64,000 nt of DNA from Aldrovandia affinis (Eukaryota > Chordata > Actinopteri > Notacanthiformes > Halosauridae). Where the stretch lies: positions 682,001 to 746,000 of the forward strand of contig JAINUG010000088.1 in assembly GCA_029706075.1 (NCBI GenBank). The letters run 5' to 3'. Below, piece by piece: positions 54,528-64,000 of the stretch. The number at the start of each line of letters is the position of its first letter. Position 1 is the first letter of the stretch. The notes under the pieces were generated by a model. It did no database searches. It had not been told where the DNA came from and saw nothing but the letters and a program-made list of their open reading frames with translations. The position numbers were made by a program, and so were the translations under genes.

Positions 54528-56949
54528 GTATCATGGTCAGTCCAAGGTGACTCAGGGCTGAATGACTTTGCGCCTACTGAGTTAGGTAGTCAGTGAGGGG
54601 GGCTAAACCACATGAAGGGGGTCCAGATCCAGGGATACTGGGGTAGGCGTGGGCGTGAGGGTTGATGTGGGCAGCTGACACTTCTCGCAGGATCTAGGGC
54701 TCGGGGGCGGGTGCTTCTCAGAGAAGAGAAGAGAACATGTAGTCAGAAAAAAAGCAGCGCTATAGCCAGTAGCATTATGTGAGAGCAGGGGAGCACAAGC
54801 ATAGGAAATATACAGATAGCCCCGACAGGTGTAGACTATGGCAGCATACCTATTAGGAGAGGGACAGAGAATACACGCAGCCATGAGAGAGTTCCAAACC
54901 ATCCACACCCGACCAAGGATAACCAGCCTAACAGTGGTGGTAACACATTGAGAAGGTGACAGTATGGAAGGTTTCTCACTCCATAAGACACTAGGGCACT
55001 AGGCCTTCTCCAAATCTCCACCTAGACTATGTTTGGCAGTAGGCTAGGCTGAAAATATATGTTTTTAATCTAGACTTAAAAATTGAAACTGTGTCCAAAT
55101 CCCTAACATGCTTTGGTAAACCATTCCACAACAGAGGAGCTCTAAAAGAGAAGGCTCTACCACCAGCTGTGCTTTTCAAAATTCTAGCGAGTAATAGATG
55201 GCCAGCTTCTTGTAAATGAAGCAGTCGTGTTGGCTTACAAGGGACAATAATTTCGGTCAGATATATAGGTGCAAGTCCGTGCACTGCTTTAAAAGTTAGC
55301 AGCAGTACTTTATAATCAGCCCGATATTTAACAGGAAGCGAATGTAGTGATGCTAACACAGGAGTAATGTGCTCATACTTCTTACATCTTGGCAAAGTGC
55401 CACTGTATTCTGTACTCATTGAAGACTCTTTAGAGAGCTACTAGAGCATACAGATAATAAGGCATTACAATAGTCTAGCCTCGATGCGACAAAAGCATGC
55501 ATCAAGGTTTTGGCATTATCTAATGACAGATATTTGTTATGTTTCTTAGATGAAAGAAGGCCACTCTGGAAGTGTTTTTAATATGAGTGTCAAATGTAAG
55601 ATCCTGATCAATAATAAAACCAAGGTTCTTGACCGTTAGACTTGATGCAACCAGGCAATCACCTGCATTTAACTGCAGATCCAACTTGTTCCTTAATTTT
55701 TTGGGGCCCAAGACCATCATCTGTTTTATCTGAATTCAAAAGCAGTTCATTGATATGTACAGCTGTGTATCATCTGCATAGCAATGGAAATTCACACCAT
55801 GTTTATGAATAACATTACCCAGTGGTAGCAAGTATAATGAGAACAGTAATGGTCCCAGCACTGAGCCTTGTGGAATACCATATTTAACCTGAGAGTAGTC
55901 AGAGAACTATTGTTTTAATTGTCTAATTGCACAAATTGAAACTTGTCTGATAGGTATGATTTAAACCATGACTCCCACGGTTTTCTCCAACCAGGTTTTC
56001 TAGCCTGTAAAGGAGAATCTGGTGGTCAATAGTGTCAAAAGCAGCACTTATGTCAAGGAGCACTAGAATAGAAACACAACCGGTATCCGATGCTAACCGT
56101 AAGTCATTTACAACTTTAATAAGTGCTGTCTCAGTGCTATGGTTTGGTCTAAAACCTGATTGTAGTGTTTCATACAGATTATGAGTTTTTAGGAAAGCAG
56201 TTAATTGTTGAGCTACAGATTTCTCTAAAGGTTTTGACAAAAAGGGAAGATTTGAAATGGGCCTATAGTTCTTCAGATTAACAGGATCAAGATTTAGTTT
56301 CTTTAGAAGAGGCTTGATTACTGCCACTTTTAAAGACTTAGGTACACAACCCAATAATAGGGATGTATTTATGATATCTAACATGGGCTGGCCTAGCACA
56401 GGCAAAAGCTCTTCAATAAGCTTTGTTAGTATGGGGTCTAACAGACATGTAGATGATTTGGAGGACATAACCAGTTGACTAAATTTATCCAGATCCAAGA
56501 GAGTGAAAAACTCAAGGGTCTCTACGCAACCCTGTTCCTGATAGCCCTGTGCCATCTCAGGAGTTGGAGTGCTAGATATTGGAGTAATTTTCATCATTTG
56601 TTCTCTGATCGTCTCAATCTTATCAGTAAACAGTCATGAAGTCATGAGAATTATAGTTAGAAGGATAACTGCTGTAATCTGAGGACAGATTTTTTGTGTT
56701 AGTTTAGCTACTGTGTTAAATAGAAATCTTGGGTTGTTTTTATTCTGGTCAATTAATTTTGAGAAGTACAATGCCCTAGTTGTAGTAAGAGCGTGCTTGT
56801 ATTCTATGAGGCTGTCCTTCCAAGCAGAGTGAAAAACGTATACATTTGTAGAGTGCCATCTGCATTCTAATTTCCTGGAAACTTGTTTAAGGGCAAGTAT
56901 AGTCAGTAAACCAGGATGCAAGTTTCTTCTGACTGCATTTTTGAATGAA
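54528..56949 (-). mobile_element. L2-B LINE, main part
   Basis: L2-clade LINE (a family distinct from L2-A). Right to left: linker (56921-56634), reverse transcriptase N-terminal part (56597-55923: KNYRPISNLPFLSKPLEKSV, LDISAAFDTIDHQIL), active site CYADDTQLY (YADD codons 55769-55780), palm/thumb (55720-55520) and C-terminal domain (55419-55027: LHSLPVKYRADYKVLLLTFK). 54528-55020 is 3' UTR. All frames are shifted or stopped. Its 3' end is at 31502-31702. Confidence 0.88.
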
Positions 56950-57262
56950 TGAATTTATAGAACGGCTGGAATAGTATCTAGCTATACTGTACTATACTGT
57001 CTACACCGCTAATAATAGAGTCCCCCGCTATGACTAACTCTCTTTTCCTGGGAGGTGTGGCCACCATGGTGTCCTGGGGCTCATCAGTCCTCCCACTCTC
57101 AGAGGACTGGGCCAGATCCTCTTCCTGTAATGGCTGGAATCAATTGGACACCACAAACTGTGGAGATGCAGCCCCTGCATGTGCACCCCTTACACTTACA
57201 CCCTACTATCGCCGAACTCTCTTGCTGCCTGCAACTGCAACAAATCCTAAGGTTCAAATTTT
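56950..57262 (-). mobile_element. CR1 copy D, right part (ORF1 upstream of the esterase)
   Basis: The minus strand encodes a CR1 ORF1 segment ending with the GDS-type block and GVDSIV-like codons (near 56985-57030). It is closely similar to 12370-12540 and 20495-20660. The next CR1 codons are found at 31501, on the other side of L2-B, so this is the 5' part of CR1-D. Confidence 0.75.
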
Positions 57263-57823
57263 TTATTCGCATGATTTGAATTTCCCCACAGCTAATCCAT
57301 GAAAACAGTAGATGTGTTCAATTAGCTCGCCTGGTCCATCGGGCGGACAGAGTTTGGGTCATATACTTTCTACCAATCCATTGGTACTAAAATGTGGACT
57401 TTGCTTACCTAGTGCACTGGGAAAGATAATGTGAGTGTGTGGAAGGCATCGGTCTTGGCAGCGAATCAGGGCAATTAGCGGCCACGCTTACTGGCAGAGC
57501 AGCCAGCGCACACACCAGTCCAGTGACTGACAATTACAATGATTAAACTGCTCTGCTCTCTTCAGTAGGGGGCTGGAACCAGGCAGGAGAAGGCTGTCAA
57601 GACCGAGGAAGTAGGCGGGTAATGAAAGCGGAACTGAAAGGTTCCGGTGCATGACGTGTTTGCCGAAAGGTTTATTTGATTAATTTTTTTTGTCCCGAAC
57701 CCGTGAGGGCGACGGACAAAGAAGTTATTGTATTGTTTATTTGCACTCCTGGTCTCGTTCTCTCCCCCGTGTCTCTCTCCTCCACTGAATATCGCTCTCC
57801 CTCCCACTGAATATCTGTGATCT
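57263..57823. other. Unassigned DNA
   Basis: No gene or known repeat was recognised. The minus-strand frames at 57562-57887 have no identifiable domain. Confidence 0.4.
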
Positions 57824-57973
57824 CTGTGGTTCTGTGTGGCTCAGTAGGTAGAGCATGGAATTGCCAACGTTTAGGTTGTGGGTTCAATTCCCACTGGCAT
57901 TACATATACTGAAGTCACTTTGGATAAAAGTGTCTGCTAAATGGCATATATAATTATTATTATTATTATATTA
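57824..57973 (+). mobile_element. tRNA-derived SINE with L2-type tail (copy 2)
   Basis: A box TGGCTCAGTAGG (57837-57848), B box GGTTCAATTCCC (57881-57892), 3' word CACTTTGGATAAAAGTGTCTG matching the L2 tail, then a (TTA)n microsatellite to 57973. Same family as 13911-14040. Confidence 0.88.
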
Positions 57974-58259
57974 TCTCACTCTCTTCCTTGGAGATTCAAT
58001 TCAGGTTGGGCAGTTGCAGGTTTCACCTTAAGATCTTTTTTGTCAATTAATAATATTGAAAAGTTGTGTTAAAAGTATGAATATTTAGGCAAATGTCTCT
58101 CGTGACTCTCAAAACATATTCCAAGTTCATTGACAAATGTTTGGGGTATTTTTTGCTCTGGGGTGCATTTGCTCATTTTGTTTCGTCAAACACTTCTGCT
58201 GGTTCCTCTCGTTAATAATGAGTGACAGGAAACAAACTGTTTGTTTTGTTCCTTTAAAA

Positions 58260-58553
58260 AAAAATATATATATATTTTTTGATTTTCAGTTTTTGCTATT
58301 ATTCCCCATTGCTTCTCTACATTTTTAGTAGCCAATTATACCCTCATTTCCGTGTCAATTATCCCCCTCCTCGTATGCGAGCTTGCGGCCATAGTCCCGA
58401 AACCAGTAGTGGGTGCTGCACCGCCTCCTCCTAGCCGCCACCCCTAGTGCCGCCCCCTAGTGGCACTTCCGGCCAGAGCCGAGCTTGCGGGACCTGGTGG
58501 AATCAAACCGCGGGCAATGTCGGACGTTCTTACTGCTACACCACCCAGGAGGC
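58260..58553 (-). mobile_element. SINE family 2, copy 3 (with tRNA head)
   Basis: The minus strand starts near 58553 with TGGTGTAGCAGTAAGAACG (A box) and has the B box GGTTTGATTCC at 58495-58505. The body has GCCCCCTAGTGGCACTTCCG (plus strand 58451-58470). The T-rich left edge is its A tail. Possible flanking duplication: CCTTTAAAA / CCTTCAAAA. Confidence 0.82.
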
Positions 58554-58806
58554 CCTCCTTCAAAATTGTTTTACATGCATGTGTGTGACAGAGGTGAGTC
58601 AAAGATTACAAGCTTGGCCCAGTGTACGGAGCATCAAAGCAATATACAATGAGTGAAAATGAGACTTGCCATCTTGGAAGGCACTTGGAATTGGTTGTTG
58701 ATGGGCTCTGTTTAAAGGGCTCTCGTTCTGATTATTACTGCTCATTTACTGTAATTGTCAAGTGAACATCACAGAGAGAGAACATTTGTGTGTGTGTGTG
58801 TATATG

Positions 58807-60640
58807 TTGTGGCATCCCGAGGAAATGGCTGCCTGCCTCTTTATCTCTTGGGAGCCGAAAAGGACTACAGTTCCTAGCAGCCTGCAGTCCTACACCTGGC
58901 TACAAGTTGAAGCCCGTAAAGTAGTGAGGACTAATGCCAGCTGAAGTAAATTTGGGGAGCTATTTAAAGGACTGTTTCACTGTGACTGTCACATTGAGAG
59001 AGAGAAGGTGGAGTATTGTACTTATGAAAAGGTCCTTTAGTGTCACCCCATCCCCAGTGACACTACTACGTGGTGGAGAATGCAGGCAGAGGGCATCACC
59101 TATAGGTGAGAGGAGGCAGTGCAACTGTGAGCAAAATTTGGTTTTGGGAGGTGGGGAAAGATGACTGGACAATCGGTCCAGACATGGACGCTTAGCTGGT
59201 GCGCCCCCTAGGGAAAGGGGAAAAAGAACCCAAGTAAGTCACAAAAGCAGCATAATAGTGAGGCCAAAATGGCTGAAAAACGTGTGGGTTTAGAGTCAGC
59301 GTTAGGAGAGGCACAAACTGTAATAAAGGGCCAAGAGGAAGAGGTACAGAAACTGGAGAAATGTTGTGTTGACCAGAAGGAAGACCTGGTGAAGAACCAG
59401 AGGTGGGCAGCTATTGTTGAGGACAGATGGCGAGTCACCCTTCAGGAGGTTCAAGAGCTGAAGAATGCCCAGACTGAGCTGGACTGGACGAAGGCTGAGT
59501 TGGGGACCTCGGAAGAGCACCACCTGGTGGTCGTTGGGAAATTGATGGAGGGGCACAGAGACTCCCTGAGGAAGATTGGGAACATGGCTGTGGAGCTAGA
59601 GAATGAAAATACCTCTCTTGGAAAGAGATGATATGTGTGGAGGCCCACAGACTGGAGCTGGAGGAGGAAGTGAGAAACGTAACAAAGAAGTTGGAGGAAG
59701 AGCATCTGCAGTGTCTGGACATCCAGAAATCCTAGGATAAGGCTAAAGAGGAGTATGCCTGGGCTTTGTTGTATGTACTGACCAGGCTCGCTCAGAAGGA
59801 GACGGAGCTGAGGAGAGCAGCAGAAACCCGAGGCAGAGCAACTCCAGAGCAGGAGAGCGAGGGAAGGCGGGAGCTGGAGGCAAAGCTGAAAGAGGCGAGG
59901 ACTCAACTAATAGAACAAGCAAGGCAGCTTGGAGAGCTAGAGGGAGCCCAAGAGGATTTTTTAAATCTGATTAACCGTTCCATAGAACAAGAAGAAAATA
60001 TTCTGGCTTTGTAGGAAATCCACCTCTGCAACACTCCTGCTAGAGCAAGGAAGCTCACAGTCCTGAGAGAGAAACTGCATGTCTTGTGTGAGAGGTGGAC
60101 CAAAAAGAAGCCCAGCACCAGGCCACAGTAAACTATTTTTGTGAGGTACTAAAAATCCAAACAGAAACTCTGCTGGATCTACAGGATCAATTGGAAAGGG
60201 TGAGTGAATAATTGGAATGTGTTAAGGGTATGCCTGTTGTACAAGAATCTAGCACCCAGGTGGAGATCTCGCAGCCAGTGGAGCCAGCAGAAGACGATGA
60301 CCACACTCTGAAGTTGGAGTCAGTGTGGTCGATGGTCCTCAATTCTACTCAGCCCGCGTGACCTTGGAAGGAGCAGAGGAGCAGCATGTTGAGGATGAAC
60401 TATGGTGGGACCATAGTGTGGAAGAAAGCCTCTTAAATATGGCTGATGAGGCCCAGTTGAACACCCGACCATCTCCTGACATGATGAGTCCATCTCTTCC
60501 GTTGAAATTGAAGGCAGAGAAAAATGGAAATCAGAAGTTCTCACCAGAAGAGAAACCAGGAAAAGAACAGGAGCAATGTTAAATGGATTGACCGTAAAAT
60601 GTGACAAAGAAATACAAGGAAAAAGGGAACTGTGCTAACT
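58807..60640 (+). mobile_element. LTR-X copy C1: LTR plus coiled-coil coding interior
   Basis: The LTR (58807-59070) is shorter than in copy C2 (62784-63432) but shares its start (TGTGGCA-CCC then GGAAATGGCTGCCTG), its TATTTAAA box at 58961-58968 and its end. The primer-site-like TGGTGGAGAATG is at 59071-59082, and the leader word GGCAGAGGGCATCAC follows in all three LTR-X copies. The interior encodes acidic coiled-coil frames (59269-60582). No polymerase is visible and no second LTR was found. Confidence 0.72.
59269..60582 (+). pseudogene. LTR-X internal coiled-coil protein, frameshifted
   Basis: Frames 59269-59631 (120 residues), 59766-60014 and 60325-60582 read as parts of one long, charged, heptad-rich protein, e.g. 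EEEVQKLEKCCVDQKEDLVK, ELEAKLKEARTQLIEQARQL, then an acidic DELWWDHSVEESLLNMADEA block. The acidic block recurs in copy C2 (about 63559-63625: ELWLDHGVEENLLAMAEA in one frame). It could be an LTR-element Gag replacement or a captured host coiled-coil gene. I do not recognise the family. Breaks lie near 59632, 59735 and 60015-60300. Confidence 0.55.
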
Positions 60641-60656
60641 TCCTCTCTCTTCACAG
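60635..60656 (+). promoter_or_regulatory. Possible 3' splice site in LTR-X C1
   Basis: A branch-like TGCTAAC is followed by a pyrimidine tract and CAG at 60654-60656, a strong 3' splice-site consensus. A short plus-strand frame (60632-60892) continues after it, with no known domain. It may mark a spliced transcript of the element or of a host gene. Confidence 0.35.
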
Positions 60657-60892
60657 CGCAGTGGTCTCTGGCTCTGTCTTGCACCCAGTGTCCCACCCCA
60701 ATCCTCCTGACACACGTGTTTGTGGAGAGCAATGGGAGGGCAGTGCATGGGCCTCAGCATGGGCCTATTCTTAGCCCGCCCTCCACTTCTATCACCCATG
60801 GCCCCTCCAATTTTACTGTCAGGTATAAGCAGGTCAGGCTCCTGCTTCTGTATTGCCAGGACTTGGGCATTGCTGAGACCTTTCATGTATAG

Positions 60893-61250
60893 CTACTCAC
60901 TCTGTTATTCAATCACACAAATGCTCACTCATTTATTTACTCACTCATTCAAACATATATTCATCTGCCTAATTTCACTCATACTCTTTTATACTCACTC
61001 AATCACACACTCACTTACTCTCTCGCTCAGTAACACACATGCTCACTCATTCACCCACTCAATCACTCATTCAAACATATACTCATCTGCCTAATCTCGC
61101 ACTCTTTCACTCCTACTCAGTCACACATTCACTCACTCTCACTTGCTCCCTCTCAATCAAAAAAACTATCGCTCACTCTGTCACTCAATCAAATATGAAT
61201 TCCCTCACACATTCACTCATTCACTCACTCACTCCTTTCATCAGTCACTC
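60893..61250. repeat. Low-complexity (CACTCATT)n-type repeat
   Basis: Imperfect repeats of ACTCACTC, ACTCATTC and ATTCAAAC; AAACATATACTCATCTGCC-like words occur twice (60950 and 61074), so a roughly 125-bp higher-order duplication is present. The open frames here are a by-product. Confidence 0.8.
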
Positions 61251-61279
61251 AGGCAGTGTCTTGTGTGGACATCAGAGGC

Positions 61280-61500
61280 TCATTATTTTAAAATTCTGTG
61301 GATAGGGTTTGAGGGCACAAGTGGAAAATGGTTCCTAACATTTACTCTGATACCAGAAAGTTCTTCTTCACGCAGGCCATTGAAAATGCATGGAATAACT
61401 TGACAAGATTTGTTGTGGAGGTAGAGGCTCTCAGACCCCTGATGAATGTGCCTGACACAGTGATGCCAGGACCCTGGTGGACCTCATTGTGAAAGCAATA
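61280..61500 (+). pseudogene. LINE 3'-terminal coding relic (CR1/Rex-like)
   Basis: The translation across frames resembles the end of CR1-type ORF2: YQKVLLHAG..., then ENAWNNL and VEVEALRPL, the block that in CR1-E reads HTESDQC / AWNSLPG. It is old and frameshifted, without a tail. Confidence 0.45.
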
Positions 61501-62480
61501 GAATTTTCTTCTGTGAGTTGCAATTTACAAATGTATCATTAAGGGATTCAGAGAAATAGTCTTCAGTCCAATGAAGTAATGAAATGAAATATATTACATT
61601 TATTGTTTTATTGTTTTTGCGTGATATTCACATTTTTAAAAATGTGTTTATGTGGTCATATACACTTTTATTGATTATGATATTTTAACCAAATCTGTCT
61701 TCCCCTTCTGGCCCTGAAAGTAAGTTTGGTTATTTGTGGGAAATACCAACATGCGTTACCAAATTCACACTGCTCACAATGTGACAAAGGTTTCACTCAG
61801 GCATCAAATCTTTCAGTATTGACAAAAAATATAGAATTTTCCTGAATTTCCTGAGCAGAAATTGTACATTGGCTGTGCAGTCAGAATGACACCCACACAT
61901 TGCTTGCACTGTGCTCACAACATCTTTCTTTTTCTTTCCCTCTCCTTCTCTCTTACACTCTCCCACTCTCTCTAAGTAAAAGTAAGCTTTATTGGCTTGA
62001 CAATACATTGTATCATATTTCCACAATATATGAATAGTAACTTTAATGGTAACACTAACAGAAATTATAATCTGATTGATAACAAAGTTTGAATAATATG
62101 TCTCTTTCTCTCTATCTCTCTCTCTCTTACACATACACAAGGAAACATACAGGGAACATAAATTCAAATTTTCTCCTCACCCTTGACTTTTGTTGGCCCA
62201 GGGACAAACAGCAAAGTCAGAACGTTGATGCGTTTTGGGGTCTGATCTTCCCACAGTCCCTGTGATGCACACACACACACACACACATTCAGAAGTTCAG
62301 CGTGCATGGACAAGTGGGTAGCACAGAGGGATTTTACCTCCTAACAAGCTCGTCAGGGGCAAGCTGGTTATGTTTATGTGGGCAGACAGGGCAGATAGCG
62401 ATAATCACAGTCTGGTGGCATTTATTGAACCTGTAGTAATGAGGCCCCTTAATGCAGAGGAGCAGCTCTGTGGTCAATCC
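61501..62480. other. Unassigned DNA with short microsatellites
   Basis: No gene is seen. There is a TCTCTCTC-rich stretch (61920-62130) and an (AC)n run at 62267-62287. Confidence 0.5.
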
Positions 62481-62484
62481 ATCC

Positions 62485-62516
62485 TCTCTCTCTCTCTCTC
62501 TATCTCCCTACCTCTT

Positions 62517-62550
<34 letters not shown>

Positions 62551-62700
62551 CCCTTCTCTTTCTCTCTCCCTGCCTCTATCTCCCTGCCCCCTCTCTCCCC
62601 CCTCTCTCTCTCTCTCTCTCTCTCCCTGCCTCTCTCTCCCCCTTTCTCTCTATCTCCCTGCATCTCTCTCTCACCCTCTCCCTCTCACTCTCTCCCTCTC
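62485..62700. repeat. (CT)n-rich microsatellite
   Basis: About 215 bases of CTCTCT runs with CCCTGCCT interruptions. The serine/leucine-rich frames here are not genes. Confidence 0.9.
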
Positions 62701-62985
62701 AAGGCTTCGACGGCAGGAGACCTTCGTGAACACTGAATGAATCAAGGGCAGTTGTTTACGCCAACCTCATTAGAGTCTGTGTGCTGTGGCAGCCCAAGGG
62801 GCTGGGCACAAGGAAATGGCTGCCTGGCCTACAACACATGGAAGCCTGAAAACACTACATTTCCCAGCAGGCCACAGGAACACCTGAACGAAGTCAAAGT
62901 AACGGGACTAACGACCAGCTGAAGGCCATTTCAAGGCCTATTTAAAGGGCTGATTCCCACTACACTGGGAGAGGAGTAGGAAAGT

Positions 62986-63070
62986 GTTGGTGAGGAGTTG
63001 GTGAGGAGTTGGTGAGGAGTTGGTGATGAGTTGGTGAGGAGTTGGTGAGGAGTTGGTGAGGAGTTGGTGA
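62986..63070 (+). repeat. 11-bp minisatellite (GTTGGTGAGGA)n in the LTR-X LTR
   Basis: Nearly eight tandem copies with a single variant (GATGA). It lies just downstream of the TATA-like box, so it is in the transcribed part of the LTR. Copies C1 and C3 lack it. Confidence 0.88.
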
Positions 63071-63529
63071 AAAGAGAGAGAGTACTGTGAAGTTGTTGAC
63101 CAGCCAGTATTTGGAGAAAGAGTGATTGTTGGAGTGTTTTTGGTGTATGAATTTGGATTGTTTGAGGACCCCCCTTTGGATTTGACTATGGACTGGATTG
63201 CGGACTACGAACTGGATTTTGGATTTGGCTTTGGACTTTGACAACGAGAATAGGATTTGTGGACTTTGTGTTTGTATTCCCCTGAAGACCCCTCCCTTTG
63301 TTTTGTGTTGTCAAGTAATAGGATAATAAATTATCATTTTGTTTTTGAATACTGCCTCCTCCTTGTTCTTGAACTTGCCTACGCCCTCTGCAAGGTCCGT
63401 GTGTGTCGCCCAACCCCTGGGGACACCACATATGGTGGAGAATGTGGGCAGAGGGCATCACATATAGGCAAGAGGAGGTAGTGTAACTGAGCAGGATTTC
63501 ATTTTTGATTTTTGATTTTTGAAAGAACT

Positions 63530-64000
63530 ACTCCATGATGGAAGGGGACTGGAGGAACAGTATGCTGACGTGGAGCTATGGTTGGACCATGGTGTGGAGG
63601 AAAACCTCTTGGCCATGGCTGAGGCTGGGTGGAACACCCAACCATCTCCTGACCTGGTGAGTCCATCCCCTTCCATAAAGTTAAAAAGACAGAAAAGAGT
63701 AATGGAGTTAAGAAATTCTCATCTGAAGAAATATAGGAAACGTTTAGGGAAAATAAATTCAAATGTGGAAAAGAAATTCAAGGATGAAGCTAACTCTGTT
63801 AAGAGCATGTTTTCCCCGGTTACCACACCTGACCACCTGGAAGCAAAGTGGCAGTGGCGGAAATGGCCAAAGAGAGGACAAAGGACGACAAAATGGCACA
63901 AAGTGTACCGGAGGAGCCATGGAGGGCTGGGGAAGACCAGAGCAGGAGCGGTGACCGCTCCGTCCATGGAACCCAGAGCCGGTACACCCATATGGCCACT
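63530..64000 (+). pseudogene. LTR-X C2 interior coding relic
   Basis: It encodes the acidic block seen at 60361-60480 in C1 (WLDHGVEENLLAMAEAGWNT, then PSPDLVSPS) followed by a lysine-rich stretch. Stops and shifts interrupt it, and the 3' part lies outside the window. Confidence 0.5.

Larger units (their letters stand above)
62784..64000 (+). mobile_element. LTR-X copy C2: full LTR and start of interior (cut by window end)
   Basis: The LTR is about 62784-63432 (starting TGCTGTGGCAGCCCAAGG and ending ACACCACATA), with TATTTAAA at 62939-62946 and an ATAATAAATTATC poly(A)-region word near 63324. TGGTGGAGAATG at 63433-63444 follows as the primer-site candidate. The interior has lost most of the coiled-coil region and resumes at the acidic block (63530-63640). 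It runs off the window. Confidence 0.72.

Noticed and set aside
57672..57887. Minus-strand ORF beginning MNPQPKRWQFHALPTEPH
   Set aside because: Its first part is antisense SINE; the same phrase arises antisense to the other SINE copy (13819-14016).
60720..61403. Open frames rich in H, S, T and L
   Set aside because: They are produced by the CACTCATT-type repeats.
62370..62736. Serine/leucine-rich open frames
   Set aside because: They come from the (CT)n microsatellite, which is open in several frames.

Overview
This is animal genomic DNA, almost certainly from a ray-finned (teleost-type) fish. The evidence is the repeat content. There are L2-clade LINEs ending in the fish-type tail (TAAGTCGCTCTGGATAAGAG...), CR1-clade LINEs with an esterase ORF1, a Rex1/Babar-type LINE, a V-clade-like chromodomain Gypsy element, and tRNA-derived SINEs, one family of which shares the L2 tail. 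No complete host gene, rRNA, CRISPR or bacterial-type operon is visible. Nearly every long reading frame belongs to a retroelement, and nearly all are broken.

Layout. 299-5855: a Gypsy chromovirus (minus strand) with both LTRs and a target duplication. 5862-8700: mostly unassigned DNA. 8709-12000: a Tx1/L1-like LINE (minus) split by an L2 LINE. 12001-17016: a CR1 LINE (plus) interrupted by a SINE, an L2 copy and a GATT-tailed retroposon. 17698-20714: a second CR1 (minus) interrupted by three SINEs and an LTR of a family called LTR-X here. 21191-22105: two more CR1 pieces. 22438-22558: one possible host exon encoding a membrane span. 23036-26960: the most complete CR1 (minus), carrying a solo LTR in its tail. 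26965-30690: mostly unassigned.

30692-57262 is a deeply nested stack that can be unfolded from target-site duplications and coding continuity. A CR1 (30692-31501 + 56950-57262) was hit by an L2-clade LINE (31502-31702 + 54528-56949). That LINE was hit by a chromodomain Gypsy element, Gypsy3 (outer limits 31703-54527, 5-bp duplication GTATC). Gypsy3 then received two separate LTR-element insertions: Gypsy2 (31983-42716, PNMA-like Gag, 2-kb LTRs, duplication GTTG) and an ERV/LARD-like element (43202-53295, duplication CTTG). The ERV/LARD-like element in turn holds an L2 fragment in its 5' LTR, a Rex1-type LINE containing a nearly perfect 1645-bp tandem duplication, and a second Gypsy3-type fragment. 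About 26 kb of sequence thus sits inside what was once a single CR1 copy.

57263-64000: two SINEs, simple repeats, and two plus-strand copies of LTR-X. The internal region of LTR-X encodes coiled-coil and acidic reading frames but no reverse transcriptase that can be seen. LTR-X and the PNMA-Gag element Gypsy2 are the most interesting candidates for less-described biology. Family names rest on motifs read by eye; no database search was run.
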